A DNA stretch of 49,774 nucleotides from CAZRAL01 sp964598005 (GTDB lineage Bacteria > Pseudomonadota > Gammaproteobacteria > Burkholderiales > Usitatibacteraceae): assembly GCA_964598005.1 (NCBI GenBank), contig CAZRAL010000013.1:1-49774 (forward strand), given 5' to 3'. The notes under the pieces were generated by a model. The model was not told where the DNA came from. It searched no databases and saw only the letters and a list, made by a program, of their open reading frames with translations. This document shows positions 23,652 through 32,356 of this stretch, piece after piece. Both the position numbers and the translations under genes were made by a program. The first letter of the stretch is position 1, and each line of letters starts with the position of its first letter.

Positions 23652-24590
23652 TTGGCAAGCTCGACCTCTGCAACTCCATTTAATCGTGCCACCTACATTC
23701 GCGGTGCGGCATGGGGCATTTTTGCCATTTCGATCTGGGTAGGCTGGATCATTTTCACGCGCTATGGCGTCACCAGCAAATTTTCACCCTATGACATCAT
23801 CGCAATGCGTTTTGCCTGCGCGGGAATATTACTGCTCCCGTTGGCGTTGCGTGAAAGCCTGCTTACAACATTGCGGCAAATCGGTTGGCGCACATTTCTC
23901 GTCATCGTTGCTGGTGCTGGCGTACCTTATGTCCTGGTCGCTTCTTCAGGGCTAGCCTATGCTCCCGCTGCCCATGCTGGCGCGTTGGTCCCCGGTACCA
24001 TGCCGTTGTGGACGGCACTGTTCTCGATGTGGTTGCTGAAAGAGCGTATTTCCGGGCTACGTAAAATCGGGTTGGCGATGATCCCGCTGGGCATCATCGT
24101 TATTCTGGGCAGCGGGCTTACCGATTTTTCCACCGGCTATTGGAAAGGTCATTTGCTGTTTCTCTGTGGTGCGGGGCTATGGGCTAGTTTTACGGTGGCC
24201 ATGCGCGCCTCGGGGTTAACACCGCTGCGTGCAACGGCAATTGTCTCGGTCGTATCTGCCATCGTTTATTTGCCCATTTATATCCTGTTTCTACCGCACC
24301 GTATTGCAGAAGCACCGCTTTCGGCGGTCATTGCGCAAACGGTTTTTCAGGGTGTATTCGTTAGCATCATCTCGCTGCTCGCTTATGGGCGTGCCGTCAC
24401 TATTCTCGGCGCATCATTGGGTGCCAGCTTTGCCTCGCTGGTACCCGTGCTGGCCATGTTGGCCGCGATTCCCTTGCTGGGCGAAATTCCAGCAACCCAC
24501 GATGTATTTGGCATCATCACGATAACGCTGGGGGTATTTCTCGCTTCTGGCGCTTATGCCATTTTTAAACAACGCGATTCCGCTTCATAG
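23652..24590 (+). CDS. EamA/DMT-family membrane transporter
   Basis: A 312-residue, ten-helix permease of the drug/metabolite transporter superfamily with two EamA repeats: the first about 20-150 (WGIFAISIWVGWIIF, YDIIAMRFACAGILLLPLA, SGLAYAPAAHAGALVPGTMP), the second about 165-300 (GHLLFLCGAGLWASFTVAMR, GASLGASFASLVPVLAMLAA, GIITITLGVFLASGAYAIF). Such proteins move small metabolites or amino acids; the substrate cannot be predicted. TTG at 23652 is the only start between an in-frame TAA at 23622 and the first helix; there is no strong ribosome-binding site. Confidence 0.85.
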   Translation: MASSTSATPFNRATYIRGAAWGIFAISIWVGWIIFTRYGVTSKFSPYDIIAMRFACAGILLLPLALRESLLTTLRQIGWRTFLVIVAGAGVPYVLVASSGLAYAPAAHAGALVPGTMPLWTALFSMWLLKERISGLRKIGLAMIPLGIIVILGSGLTDFSTGYWKGHLLFLCGAGLWASFTVAMRASGLTPLRATAIVSVVSAIVYLPIYILFLPHRIAEAPLSAVIAQTVFQGVFVSIISLLAYGRAVTILGASLGASFASLVPVLAMLAAIPLLGEIPATHDVFGIITITLGVFLASGAYAIFKQRDSAS

Positions 24591-24703
24591 TGCATCACAA
24601 GCAACAACGAAATTCCCCTGACCTGTGAGTTTAATTAATGGTCGATTTTATCGACGAGTCGTTATAATGTTTGGTTTACATCCCGGCTCGATCATTATCC
24701 TTC

Positions 24704-25999
24704 ATGCCCGCCCTTCCTCTGTTCCTGATCGTCGCGTCGCTCATGATTTTGCTGGCGCTGGCGTTTATTCTGCTGCCGCTGTGGCGGTCTTCACACACGG
24801 CGGCGGCTTCTGTAGCGGCCAGCAATCTCGCCATACTACAAAATCAGCGAAATGAAATCGAAGCTGAATTCGCCCGCGGTGCGCTAAGTTCAGGCGAACG
24901 TGACGATGCGCTAAAAGAATTGGTTGTTCGTGTAGCGGACGAAATACCGGCCACTTCCCCCTCTTCTCCTTTAACACCAGCAACCCCCAAACGGCCCTGG
25001 ATATTAAGCGCTGTGCTGGGTATCCTAGTTCCCATTGCAGCGCTATTGATTTATTTCAAGCTGGGCACGCCCGCTGCGCTGGAGCCTCATCCGCCTGTTG
25101 CCGAAAACGCGACGGAACAGTCCCCCGTTTCCGAGACTGAACTGCTGACCATGATCGATGATCTGGCGCGCAAGATGGAGCAGGAACCGAATAATCCACG
25201 CGGCTGGATGGTGCTGGGACGTTCGCAAAATGCAGTGGGGCGTCATGCGGAGGCGATACGCGCTTTCGAGCGTGCTTTGCCGATGATGCAAACTGGGCCG
25301 GAAGCGGCGCAATTGCGTGCGGATTACGCAGAAGCACTGGCGATGGCGCAACAAGGGAAATTCGAGGGTAAGCCGTGGGATGTTCTACAAGATGCGCTGA
25401 AACGCGATCCAGACAATATCAAGGCGCTGGCGCTGGCAGGTGCAGCCGAAATGCACCGTAACCGGCCTGACGCCGCGTTGCACTACTTGGAACGTATGAA
25501 AAAACTGGCGCCGCCGGATTCCCCCGATGCACGAGTGGTGACGGCAGTGATCGCCAAAATAAAGGGCGGCGAAGTAAAGGGAGTAACCGGCGATCAGGTA
25601 AAGAATGACCAAGCCAAAGACAACACCCCTTCAATGCCAACAGCAATTACAAAAGCAGCCAGCGTAAGCGGGACCGTGACACTGGCGGCGGAACTGAAGG
25701 GGAAAGTAATGGCAAACGATACCCTGTTCATTCTGGCGCGCGCCAAAGAAGGCTCCCGCATGCCGCTGGCGGTGTGGCGTGGCAAGGCCGGCGAGTTGCC
25801 GAAAATGTTCGAGTTGAATGATGCGATGGCGATGACGCCTGAAATGAAATTGTCCGCATTTCCAGAGGTTGTCATCGAGGCCCGCATTTCAAAATCGGGG
25901 GATGCGCGCTTGTCGTCGGGCGATCTCTCGGGTTTCAGTGATGCGGTGAAGCCGGGAGCCAAAAACATCGCTATCGTCATCTCCAAGGTTGCGCCGTGA
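24704..25999 (+). CDS. ccmI: Cytochrome c maturation protein CcmI (CycH)
   Basis: A 431-residue inner-membrane protein that presents apocytochrome c to the CcmFH heme lyase. It has two N-terminal membrane helices (LFLIVASLMILLALAFILLPL and ILSAVLGILVPIAALLIYFKL), a coiled cytosolic loop between them (LAILQNQRNEIEAEFARGALS), TPR repeats (PRGWMVLGRSQNAVGRHAEA) and a C-terminal periplasmic domain (SGTVTLAAELKGKV, LFILARAKEGSRMPLAVWR). ATG at 24704 fits the family; a TTG at 24671 would add 11 residues. It is placed first in the operon, before ccmA, rather than at the end as in many relatives. The stop overlaps ccmA by GTGA. Confidence 0.92.
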   Translation: MPALPLFLIVASLMILLALAFILLPLWRSSHTAAASVAASNLAILQNQRNEIEAEFARGALSSGERDDALKELVVRVADEIPATSPSSPLTPATPKRPWILSAVLGILVPIAALLIYFKLGTPAALEPHPPVAENATEQSPVSETELLTMIDDLARKMEQEPNNPRGWMVLGRSQNAVGRHAEAIRAFERALPMMQTGPEAAQLRADYAEALAMAQQGKFEGKPWDVLQDALKRDPDNIKALALAGAAEMHRNRPDAALHYLERMKKLAPPDSPDARVVTAVIAKIKGGEVKGVTGDQVKNDQAKDNTPSMPTAITKAASVSGTVTLAAELKGKVMANDTLFILARAKEGSRMPLAVWRGKAGELPKMFELNDAMAMTPEMKLSAFPEVVIEARISKSGDARLSSGDLSGFSDAVKPGAKNIAIVISKVAP

Positions 26000-26637
26000 T
26001 CGCAGATTGGCGTGCGTGTCATTTGGAAGCGCACGATTTGACATTGATGCGCGGCGATTCACTGCTATTCGCCAATTTATCGTTAAACGTCAATTCCGGC
26101 GAAGCGCTGGCGCTACGCGGCCCCAACGGCAGCGGTAAAACCAGTCTGCTGCGTGTGCTGGCCGGATTGACCCGGCCCGATAGCGGGCGTATCCGTTGGT
26201 GCGGATACGATGCAATCGCGTTGGCCCCTGCCCGCCGCAGCGCCACGTTTTACGCCGGCCACGCGCAGGCACTCAAGGATGATTTAAATGTAGCTGAAAA
26301 TCTCGACTTTCAGTTGCAACTGGATGGTGTCGATATCGCTGCTAAAACGCGTGACCATGCCCTCGAATGTGCTGGGCTGTGGACACGCCGCCATTTATCG
26401 ATTAAAAAACTCTCGCAAGGGCAAAAGCGCCGCGTTGGGCTGGCACGCATGATGCTGGCACAGCGGCCGCTGTGGCTGCTCGACGAGCCGACCAATGCAC
26501 TCGATGCTGAAGGAGCCGCCTGGTTTGGCGAACTGGTACGCGCGCATCTGGCAGCAGGAGGAATGGCCATCATCGCCAGCCACCTGCCTTTGGATGGGGC
26601 CAGCACGCTGCGCGAATTGCGGCTGACGGAACAGTGA
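25996..26637 (+). CDS. ccmA: Heme exporter ATP-binding protein CcmA
   Basis: A 213-residue ABC ATPase that drives release of holo-CcmE from CcmCD in system I cytochrome c biogenesis. Walker A is GPNGSGKTSLL, the ABC signature is KLSQGQKRRVGLARM, and Walker B is LWLLDEPTNALD. It starts at a GTG that overlaps the ccmI stop, so it is translationally coupled. The next gene, ccmB, is separated by a 189-bp gap filled with palindromic repeats, which is unusual for this pair. Confidence 0.95.
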   Translation: MIADWRACHLEAHDLTLMRGDSLLFANLSLNVNSGEALALRGPNGSGKTSLLRVLAGLTRPDSGRIRWCGYDAIALAPARRSATFYAGHAQALKDDLNVAENLDFQLQLDGVDIAAKTRDHALECAGLWTRRHLSIKKLSQGQKRRVGLARMMLAQRPLWLLDEPTNALDAEGAAWFGELVRAHLAAGGMAIIASHLPLDGASTLRELRLTEQ

Positions 26638-26692
26638 AGTGAAAATTATTGTGAAAGAAAAAATCGCTTTACTTCGATATCACTTCACTGCT

Positions 26693-26815
26693 TTAATCCC
26701 TCCCAATCAGACTTCCCCCTTTAAAAAAGGGGGAGTGAGGGGGATTGAAAATATTTGCGTGGAGACCACCACTTTCAATCTCCCCTCCGCCCCTCTTTTT
26801 CAAAGAGGGGAACCC
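26693..26815. repeat. Palindromic REP-like repeats between ccmA and ccmB
   Basis: Two stem-loops sit in the gap: TCCCCC(TTT)..(AA)GGGGGA around 26714-26734 and CCCCTCTTT..AAAGAGGGG at 26790-26810. The flanking sequences ATCCCTCCC/AGGGGGATTGAAA and TTTCAATCTCCCC are also roughly complementary, so the whole 120 bp can fold as one large structure. This type of CCCCCTTT/AAGGGGG repeat recurs in intergenic DNA of many proteobacteria. In mRNA it could stall or protect the ccmA 3' end. Confidence 0.65.
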
Positions 26816-26826
26816 AAGCCGACACC

Positions 26827-27540
26827 ATGAGTCAGATCCGCGCGAGCGAAACATTCGATTCCAGCGCTGCACCAGAGCGTGGCTTCTTGTTGATGCTGCG
26901 TCGCGATCTGCGGCTGGCGATACGTGCGCGCGGCGAATTGGTGCAGGCCCTGTTTTTTTTTGTGATGGTAGTCAGCCTGTTTCCGCTGGCCATTGGCCCG
27001 GAAAGCCGTTTACTGACACGCATTGCACCCGGGGTGGTCTGGGTGGCGGCGTTGCTGGCCGTGCTGCTTACATTGCCGCGCTTGCTTGCGGCCGATCACG
27101 CTGATGGCACGCTGGAACAGCTGTTTTTTTCTGTTTCGCCCTTTCCGCTGCTCATTGCAGGTAAAATTGCCGCGCACTGGATGACAACAGGATTGCCCCT
27201 GGCGCTGGTTGCGCCCCTGTTGGGCCTGCAATTCGGATTGGCCGAAAATGATTTGCTGGTGATGTCCGCCAGCCTGCTTCTGGGTACGCCGTTGTTATCG
27301 ATGATCGGGGTTATTGGGGCAGGATTGACGCTGGGCCTGCGCAGTGCGCCTGTATTGGTGGCCTTGCTGGTGCTGCCGCTTTATATCCCGGTGCTGATTT
27401 TCGGCGCAGGGGCCATCGAAGCAGGCATGGCAGGGCTGCCGGTGAATGGGCATTTTTCCTTGCTGGGCGCGGGATTATTGTTCGGCGCATTGGCAACGCC
27501 GTTTGCAGGAGCAGCAGCAATTAAAATTTCTCTCGATTGA
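26827..27540 (+). CDS. ccmB: Heme exporter membrane protein CcmB
   Basis: A 237-residue permease that pairs with CcmA in the CcmABCD complex. Six membrane segments are visible, for example ALFFFVMVVSLFPLAIG, VVWVAALLAVLLTLPRLL, LSMIGVIGAGLTLGL and VALLVLPLYIPVLIFGAGAI. The conserved FERDLRLAxR-type start is seen as RGFLLMLRRDLRLAIRARGE. ATG at 26827 is used; a TTG at 26755 would add 24 residues encoded by the repeat region. A start right after the palindromic repeats with no clear Shine-Dalgarno suggests modest translation. Confidence 0.94.
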   Translation: MSQIRASETFDSSAAPERGFLLMLRRDLRLAIRARGELVQALFFFVMVVSLFPLAIGPESRLLTRIAPGVVWVAALLAVLLTLPRLLAADHADGTLEQLFFSVSPFPLLIAGKIAAHWMTTGLPLALVAPLLGLQFGLAENDLLVMSASLLLGTPLLSMIGVIGAGLTLGLRSAPVLVALLVLPLYIPVLIFGAGAIEAGMAGLPVNGHFSLLGAGLLFGALATPFAGAAAIKISLD

Positions 27541-27561
27541 TTGGTTCGTTTAGGTTGACCT

Positions 27562-28290
27562 ATGTCGATTTTTAAATACGCGTCGCCCACTGTTTTTTAT
27601 CCACTGGCCGGGAAATTGGCGCCGTGGTTTGCGGCGCTGGCGCTGCTATTGGGCGTCGCGGGGCTTTATTTGGGACTGTTCGTTGCGCCGACTGATTTTC
27701 AGCAAGGCGAGGTTTATCGCATTATCTTTATTCATGTTCCCGCAGCCTGGATGGGCATGTTCATTTATCTGGTGATGGCGGTTTATGCGATTTTGGCGTT
27801 GACTTTCAATACACGTCTTTCCGCGATGATGATGGAGGCACTGGCGCCCACTGGCGCGCTGTTTACCGCACTGGCGCTGTGGACGGGGGCATTGTGGGGC
27901 AAGCCGACCTGGGGAACCTGGTGGGCGTGGGATGCGCGTATGACTTCTACCCTGGTGTTGCTGTTTCTTTACATTGGCTATCTGGCGCTGCTTGGCGCCA
28001 TTGAAGACAAAAAGCGCGCTGATCGTGCCGGCGCACTGCTGGTGATTGTGGGCTCGGTCAATATTCCCATCATTTATTTTTCGGTAAAGTGGTGGAATAC
28101 CCTGCATCAAGGGGCCTCAGTCAGTATGACGGCATCTCCTAAAATGGCCAGCACGATGTTGAATGCGATGTTGATCATGACGCTGGCGTGCTGGATGTAC
28201 GCGATTGCCGTGGCGCTGGTACGTGCCCGAATCATCATTCGCGAGCGCGAGCAGGGTGCGGCGTGGCTGAAACGGGTGCGCATCACATGA
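27562..28290 (+). CDS. ccmC: Heme exporter protein CcmC
   Basis: A 242-residue heme-handling membrane protein that loads heme on CcmE. It carries the tryptophan-rich WWD-type motif WGTWWAWDARMTSTLVLLF (about residues 114-132) and periplasmic histidines near FIHVPAAWMGMF and KWWNTLHQGASVS. Six membrane helices are predicted. It starts 21 bases after ccmB and its stop overlaps ccmD in ATGA. Confidence 0.96.
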   Translation: MSIFKYASPTVFYPLAGKLAPWFAALALLLGVAGLYLGLFVAPTDFQQGEVYRIIFIHVPAAWMGMFIYLVMAVYAILALTFNTRLSAMMMEALAPTGALFTALALWTGALWGKPTWGTWWAWDARMTSTLVLLFLYIGYLALLGAIEDKKRADRAGALLVIVGSVNIPIIYFSVKWWNTLHQGASVSMTASPKMASTMLNAMLIMTLACWMYAIAVALVRARIIIREREQGAAWLKRVRIT

Positions 28291-28457
28291 ACTGGGCAGA
28301 ATTTTTTTCCATGGGCGGTCGTGGGCTTTATGTGTGGGGCTCGTTCGGCGTATTTTTTCTCGCGCTGCTTATCGAAATCGTTATGCTGCGGTGGCGTAGC
28401 AAGCGTGTGGATGCGGCAGATATAGTAGATACGGCACCATCACAGTCACAGCCATGA
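28287..28457 (+). CDS. ccmD: Heme exporter protein CcmD
   Basis: A 56-residue single-span protein that releases holo-CcmE from CcmC. It reads MNWAEFFSMGGRGLYVWGSF followed by a hydrophobic helix (GVFFLALLIEIVMLRW) and a short polar tail, the typical CcmD form with the conserved aromatic Gly-Tyr-Val-Trp patch. ATG at 28287 overlaps the ccmC stop, and its own stop overlaps the ccmE start (ATGA at 28454), so all three are translationally coupled. Confidence 0.93.
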   Translation: MNWAEFFSMGGRGLYVWGSFGVFFLALLIEIVMLRWRSKRVDAADIVDTAPSQSQP

Positions 28458-28969
28458 AACCACGCCATAAACGATTGCTCTGGATTACGCTGGCGTTGGC
28501 CACCATCACTGTGGCAACGACGTTGGTGCTGAAGGCATTCAATTCGAACCTGGTGTTTTTTTTGACCCCGACTCAGGTGGCGGCCAACGAAGCCCCGCGT
28601 GATCGCGCCTTCCGCCTGGGCGGGCTGGTCACGGCCGGGAGCCTGAAGCGCGAAAGCGATGGGTTAAGTGTGCGCTTTGAAATCACCGACACCGTTAAAG
28701 CCATACCAGTGCGCTATACCGGCATTCTTCCTGATCTGTTCAAGGAGGGCAAAGGCGTGGTCGCCCAGGGTACGCTGGGTGGCGATGGCGTATTTCAGGC
28801 CAGTGAAGTATTGGCCAAGCACGATGAAAATTACATGCCCCCCGAAGCGGCGGAAGCATTGAAAAAAGCCGGGCACCCTATCGACGGTAAAATTTTTTCT
28901 GGACAAAAACCAGTGGTGACTCAACCGCCGCTATCAACTAACCCATACACGCCACAACCCACAAAATGA
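28454..28969 (+). CDS. ccmE: Heme chaperone CcmE
   Basis: A 171-residue membrane-anchored periplasmic heme chaperone. It has one N-terminal helix (LLWITLALATITVATTLVL), an OB-fold (FRLGGLVTAGSLKRESDG, VRFEITDTVKAIPVRYTGIL, GTLGGDGVFQASEVL) and the heme-attachment motif AKHDENYMPPE with His123 as the covalent heme ligand. The flexible C-terminal tail is rich in Pro and Thr. It overlaps both ccmD and ccmF by four bases. Confidence 0.96.
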   Translation: MKPRHKRLLWITLALATITVATTLVLKAFNSNLVFFLTPTQVAANEAPRDRAFRLGGLVTAGSLKRESDGLSVRFEITDTVKAIPVRYTGILPDLFKEGKGVVAQGTLGGDGVFQASEVLAKHDENYMPPEAAEALKKAGHPIDGKIFSGQKPVVTQPPLSTNPYTPQPTK

Positions 28970-31002
28970 TTCCAGAACTCGGGCATTTCTCTCTCATCAT
29001 CGCCTTGTGTTTGGCTGTTCTGCTCGGTAGCCTGCCTATGCTTGGCGCTTTTCGTGGTGATACACGCCTGATGGGCATTGCGCGGCCTTTGGCGCAAGGT
29101 CAATTCCTGTTCGTGGTGTTTGCTTTTGGCTGCCTCGCTTATTCCTTTCTCAGCAGCGATTTTTCGGTGCAGAACGTAGCGCTCAATTCCAATACCAAAT
29201 TGCCCGCCTACTATCGCCTAACGGCCAGCTGGGGATCACACGAAGGCTCGTTATTGCTGTGGGTGCTCATGTTGACGGGATGGACCGCGGCTGTATCCAT
29301 CCTCAGCCGCAATCTGCCGCTGGACGTCATTGCCCGTACCTTGGGGGTGATGGGCTTGATCGCCGTTGGCTTTTTGCTTTTTATGCTCATCACCTCCAAC
29401 CCATTTGACCGGCTTATCCCTCCGCTGGCGGAAGGTCGCGACCTCAATCCCTTGTTGCAGGATCCCGGCATGATTTATCACCCACCCATGCTGTATATGG
29501 GCTATGTGGGCTTCTCGGTTACATTTGCCTTCGCCGTGGGTGCGCTATTGGGTGGGCGGCTCGATGCCACGTGGGCGCGCTGGTCGCGGCCCTGGACCAC
29601 GGCGGCATGGTGTTTTCTGACGCTTGGAATATGTCTGGGTAGCGCATGGGCCTACTATGAATTGGGTTGGGGCGGCTGGTGGTTTTGGGATCCGGTCGAA
29701 AACGCCTCTTTCATGCCGTGGCTGGCGGGAACCGCATTGATTCATTCGCTGGCCGTCACTGAAAAACGCGGGATTTTCAAAAGCTGGACGGTGCTGCTGG
29801 CCATTGTGGCTTTCTCGCTTTCGCTGTTGGGCACCTTTCTGGTGCGCTCGGGGGTCTTGACCAGCGTGCATGCTTTTGCGACCGATCCCAAGCGTGGCAT
29901 TTTTATTCTGGCGTTTCTCGCGATTGTCATCGGTGCATCGCTGGCGCTTTATGCGTGGCGTGCACCCAAAATTGGGCTGGCGCGTACCCCCGCTGCTTTT
30001 ACGCCCCTTTCGCGTGAAGGCCTGTTGCTGGCAAACAATGTATTGCTGGTTGTGGCACTACTGGCGGTGATGCTGGGCACGCTTTATCCGCTGTTTCTGG
30101 ATGCGCTGAAGCAAGGCAAGATTTCTGTGGGGCCCCCTTATTTCGATGCGGTTTTCTATCCTTTGATGGCCCCCGCATTGTTTCTCATGGCAATCGGCCC
30201 GATCACACGCTGGAAAAATACCACCGTACCTGAACTGTGGACCCGCGTGAAATGGGCCGCGGCAACTGCACTGCTTTCGGCTCTCATCATTCCGATCCTC
30301 ATGGGCAAATGGTCGCCATTGGTCGCGCTGGGTCTGTTGCTGGCCGCATGGATCATCAGTGCCTCGTGTCTGGCCATCGTGCAGCGCATGCGGATTGCCG
30401 TACAGCCTACTTTGCTGGGCAAACTACGCGCCAACTCAGCCAGCTACTACGGCATGCACATCGCCCATATCGGTATCGCCGTATTCGTTATCGGCGTCAC
30501 CCTGGTGAAAGGCTATGAGAGCGAGCGCGACCTGCGCATGGCGCCAGGCGAAACGACCACCGAGGGCAACTATGAATTTCGCTTTGTTTCAATTCAGCAG
30601 CGGCCCGGCGCCAATTACCAGGCAGTACAGGCGCAATTCGAGGTACGTCGTAAAGGCGCACTGATCGGCGTGCTAAAGCCGGAGAAACGCACTTATTTTG
30701 CTTCTGGGCAAACGATGACCGAAGCCGATATCGATTCCGGACTACTGGGCGATTTATACGTTTCGCTGGGTGAGCCGGTCGATGCGGCAAATCCGGGCAA
30801 AGCCGATGGCGCATGGGCCGTACGCATTTACATCAAGCCTTTTGTGGACTGGATCTGGGGCGGCTGTATCCTCATGGCGCTGGGCGGATTATTGGCGATC
30901 ATTGATCGCCGCTACCGATTGAAATCAAAAAACGCAGAATCCCCTTTGCCATCAAACGGGCCATTGATGAATCCCGCTTCGGTTGCCTCGGCTGCTGAAT
31001 AA
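28966..31002 (+). CDS. ccmF: Heme lyase subunit CcmF
   Basis: A 678-residue polytopic membrane protein, the core of the heme lyase that joins heme from CcmE to apocytochrome c. The WWD motif is WGGWWFWDPVENASFMPWL (about 240-258), and the N-terminal SWGSHEGSLLLWV and the YHPPMLYMGYVGFS stretch carry conserved His residues. About 14 helices and a large periplasmic domain near the end (about 510-620) fit CcmF. It is coupled to ccmE by a 4-bp overlap. The next gene, ccmG, comes only after a 265-bp gap with repeats. Confidence 0.96.
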   Translation: MIPELGHFSLIIALCLAVLLGSLPMLGAFRGDTRLMGIARPLAQGQFLFVVFAFGCLAYSFLSSDFSVQNVALNSNTKLPAYYRLTASWGSHEGSLLLWVLMLTGWTAAVSILSRNLPLDVIARTLGVMGLIAVGFLLFMLITSNPFDRLIPPLAEGRDLNPLLQDPGMIYHPPMLYMGYVGFSVTFAFAVGALLGGRLDATWARWSRPWTTAAWCFLTLGICLGSAWAYYELGWGGWWFWDPVENASFMPWLAGTALIHSLAVTEKRGIFKSWTVLLAIVAFSLSLLGTFLVRSGVLTSVHAFATDPKRGIFILAFLAIVIGASLALYAWRAPKIGLARTPAAFTPLSREGLLLANNVLLVVALLAVMLGTLYPLFLDALKQGKISVGPPYFDAVFYPLMAPALFLMAIGPITRWKNTTVPELWTRVKWAAATALLSALIIPILMGKWSPLVALGLLLAAWIISASCLAIVQRMRIAVQPTLLGKLRANSASYYGMHIAHIGIAVFVIGVTLVKGYESERDLRMAPGETTTEGNYEFRFVSIQQRPGANYQAVQAQFEVRRKGALIGVLKPEKRTYFASGQTMTEADIDSGLLGDLYVSLGEPVDAANPGKADGAWAVRIYIKPFVDWIWGGCILMALGGLLAIIDRRYRLKSKNAESPLPSNGPLMNPASVASAAE

Positions 31003-31071
31003 CTGATGTTGTACAGAGACAAAGCAGTGATCCTGTGAAAATAGCTGTTCCAACAATAAACCACCCTCGTC

Positions 31072-31196
31072 ATTCCCGCGAAAGCGGGAATCCAGCGACT
31101 TTGTTGGTAAATCGCAATTACAAAAATTCAAAAACGCCAGTGGGCCCCCGCTGCAGCCTGCTCTCGAATGCTTTAATCGGGGGCGGGGGCGGGGGC
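31072..31196. repeat. REP palindrome and GC-rich hairpin in the ccmF-ccmG gap
   Basis: Two elements lie here. ATTCCCGC (31072-31079), a GAAA loop and GCGGGAAT (31084-31091) form the very common REP-like CGTCATTCCCGCG hairpin. Then GCCCCCGC (31144-31151) pairs with GCGGGGGC (31183-31190). The G side is part of three perfect GGGGGC units at 31179-31196, a G-rich run able to contribute to a quadruplex. No gene is supported in the 31003-31267 gap. Confidence 0.75.
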
Positions 31197-31267
31197 GACA
31201 GATTTTTAGCGCTTAATGGGTTGGCGCTTTATTCTTATCGGCTTGTTTGTGGAAAATTTCTCGATAA

Positions 31268-31810
31268 ATGACCATGCTGAAACTCTGGCGTTTCGCCCTG
31301 CCCCTTCTGCTTTTCATTATTCTGGTCGGATTTTTCTGGAAAGGCTTGTCGCTGAATCCGCGCGAAGTGCCCAGCCCGCTGGTGGGTAAGGCGGCTCCGC
31401 AGTTTTCTCTGCCGCAATTGCATCAGCCTGATAAAAATTTTTCGCTTGCCGATATGCGTGGCAAAGTCTGGTTGCTCAACGTATGGGGATCATGGTGCGC
31501 ATCGTGTCGCATCGAGCACCCACTACTGGTCGAACTCGCCAAACAAAATACCGTCCCCATCATCGGGCTGAACTGGCGCGATTCGCGCGATGATGCTCTG
31601 GGCTGGCTGCAACGTTTTGGCAACCCTTATCTGCTTTCGATCAGCGATAGCGAAGGGCGTGTCGCTATCGACTTTGGTGTTTACGGCGCGCCGGAAACTT
31701 TTGTCATCGATAAAACGGGAACCATTCGTTACAAGCAGATCGGGCCGCTTTCGCCCGAAGCATTGCGCGATGTGATTTTGCCGCTGGTCAATGACTTGAA
31801 TCGAGTCTGA
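31268..31810 (+). CDS. ccmG: Thiol:disulfide interchange protein CcmG (DsbE)
   Basis: A 180-residue membrane-tethered thioredoxin that keeps apocytochrome c CXXCH cysteines reduced. It has an N-terminal helix (FALPLLLFIILVGFFWKGL), the typical VGKAAPQFSLPQL lead-in, the active site WCASC (Cys77, Cys80) and the cis-proline loop YGAPETFVIDKTGTI. ATG at 31268 is used; ATG at 31274 is an alternative. ccmH follows two bases after the stop. Confidence 0.95.
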   Translation: MTMLKLWRFALPLLLFIILVGFFWKGLSLNPREVPSPLVGKAAPQFSLPQLHQPDKNFSLADMRGKVWLLNVWGSWCASCRIEHPLLVELAKQNTVPIIGLNWRDSRDDALGWLQRFGNPYLLSISDSEGRVAIDFGVYGAPETFVIDKTGTIRYKQIGPLSPEALRDVILPLVNDLNRV

Positions 31811-31812
31811 GC

Positions 31813-32304
31813 ATGCGTTTTTTACTTTTTTTCAGCGTCCTATGTTTCGCCGTGGAATTTTGCGCACCAGTCCTGGCACAATCGGCTTCCAGTTCGTTGC
31901 CTGTTGCATCCTCGGCTGATTTCGAATTGCGCATCAAAAAGCTGGAAAGCGAATTGCGCTGTCTGGTTTGCCAAAACCAAACACTGGCTGATTCACCATC
32001 CAGCCTGGCGGGCGATTTGCGCCGCGAAGTAAGAAACCTGGCGCTAAGCGGCAAAAGCGACGAAGAGATCAAACAATACTTGCAATCGCGTTACGGTGAC
32101 TTTGTACTCTACAAGCCACCCGTGGCGCGTTATACCTGGCTGTTATGGTTTGGACCGTTTGTTTTACTAGGCGGAGGACTGATCGTCTGGATGATCATGA
32201 CGGCTCGACGCCGACAAGGCAGCGATAGCGCCACCCCGTCAATCAGCAAAGCCGAACAACAGCGCGCGCAGGCGTTATTACGTGGCGATGAGGCTGGCCG
32301 ATAA
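31813..32304 (+). CDS. ccmH: Cytochrome c maturation protein CcmH (CcmL type)
   Basis: A 163-residue periplasmic thiol-oxidoreductase with a signal peptide (MRFLLFFSVLCFAVEFCAPVL), the redox motif LRCLVCQNQ (Cys50, Cys53), the three-helix domain (LAGDLRREVRNLALSGKSDE, YLQSRYGDFVLYKPP) and a C-terminal anchor (WLLWFGPFVLLGGGLIVWMIM). Only the N-terminal CcmH domain is present; the TPR part found fused in some species is the separate CcmI at the start of this operon. It closes the ccm operon. Confidence 0.95.
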   Translation: MRFLLFFSVLCFAVEFCAPVLAQSASSSLPVASSADFELRIKKLESELRCLVCQNQTLADSPSSLAGDLRREVRNLALSGKSDEEIKQYLQSRYGDFVLYKPPVARYTWLLWFGPFVLLGGGLIVWMIMTARRRQGSDSATPSISKAEQQRAQALLRGDEAGR

Positions 32305-32356
32305 CAAACACTGAAGCAATATCATCACCCTTATTTTTATTGAAAATTAAATCATC

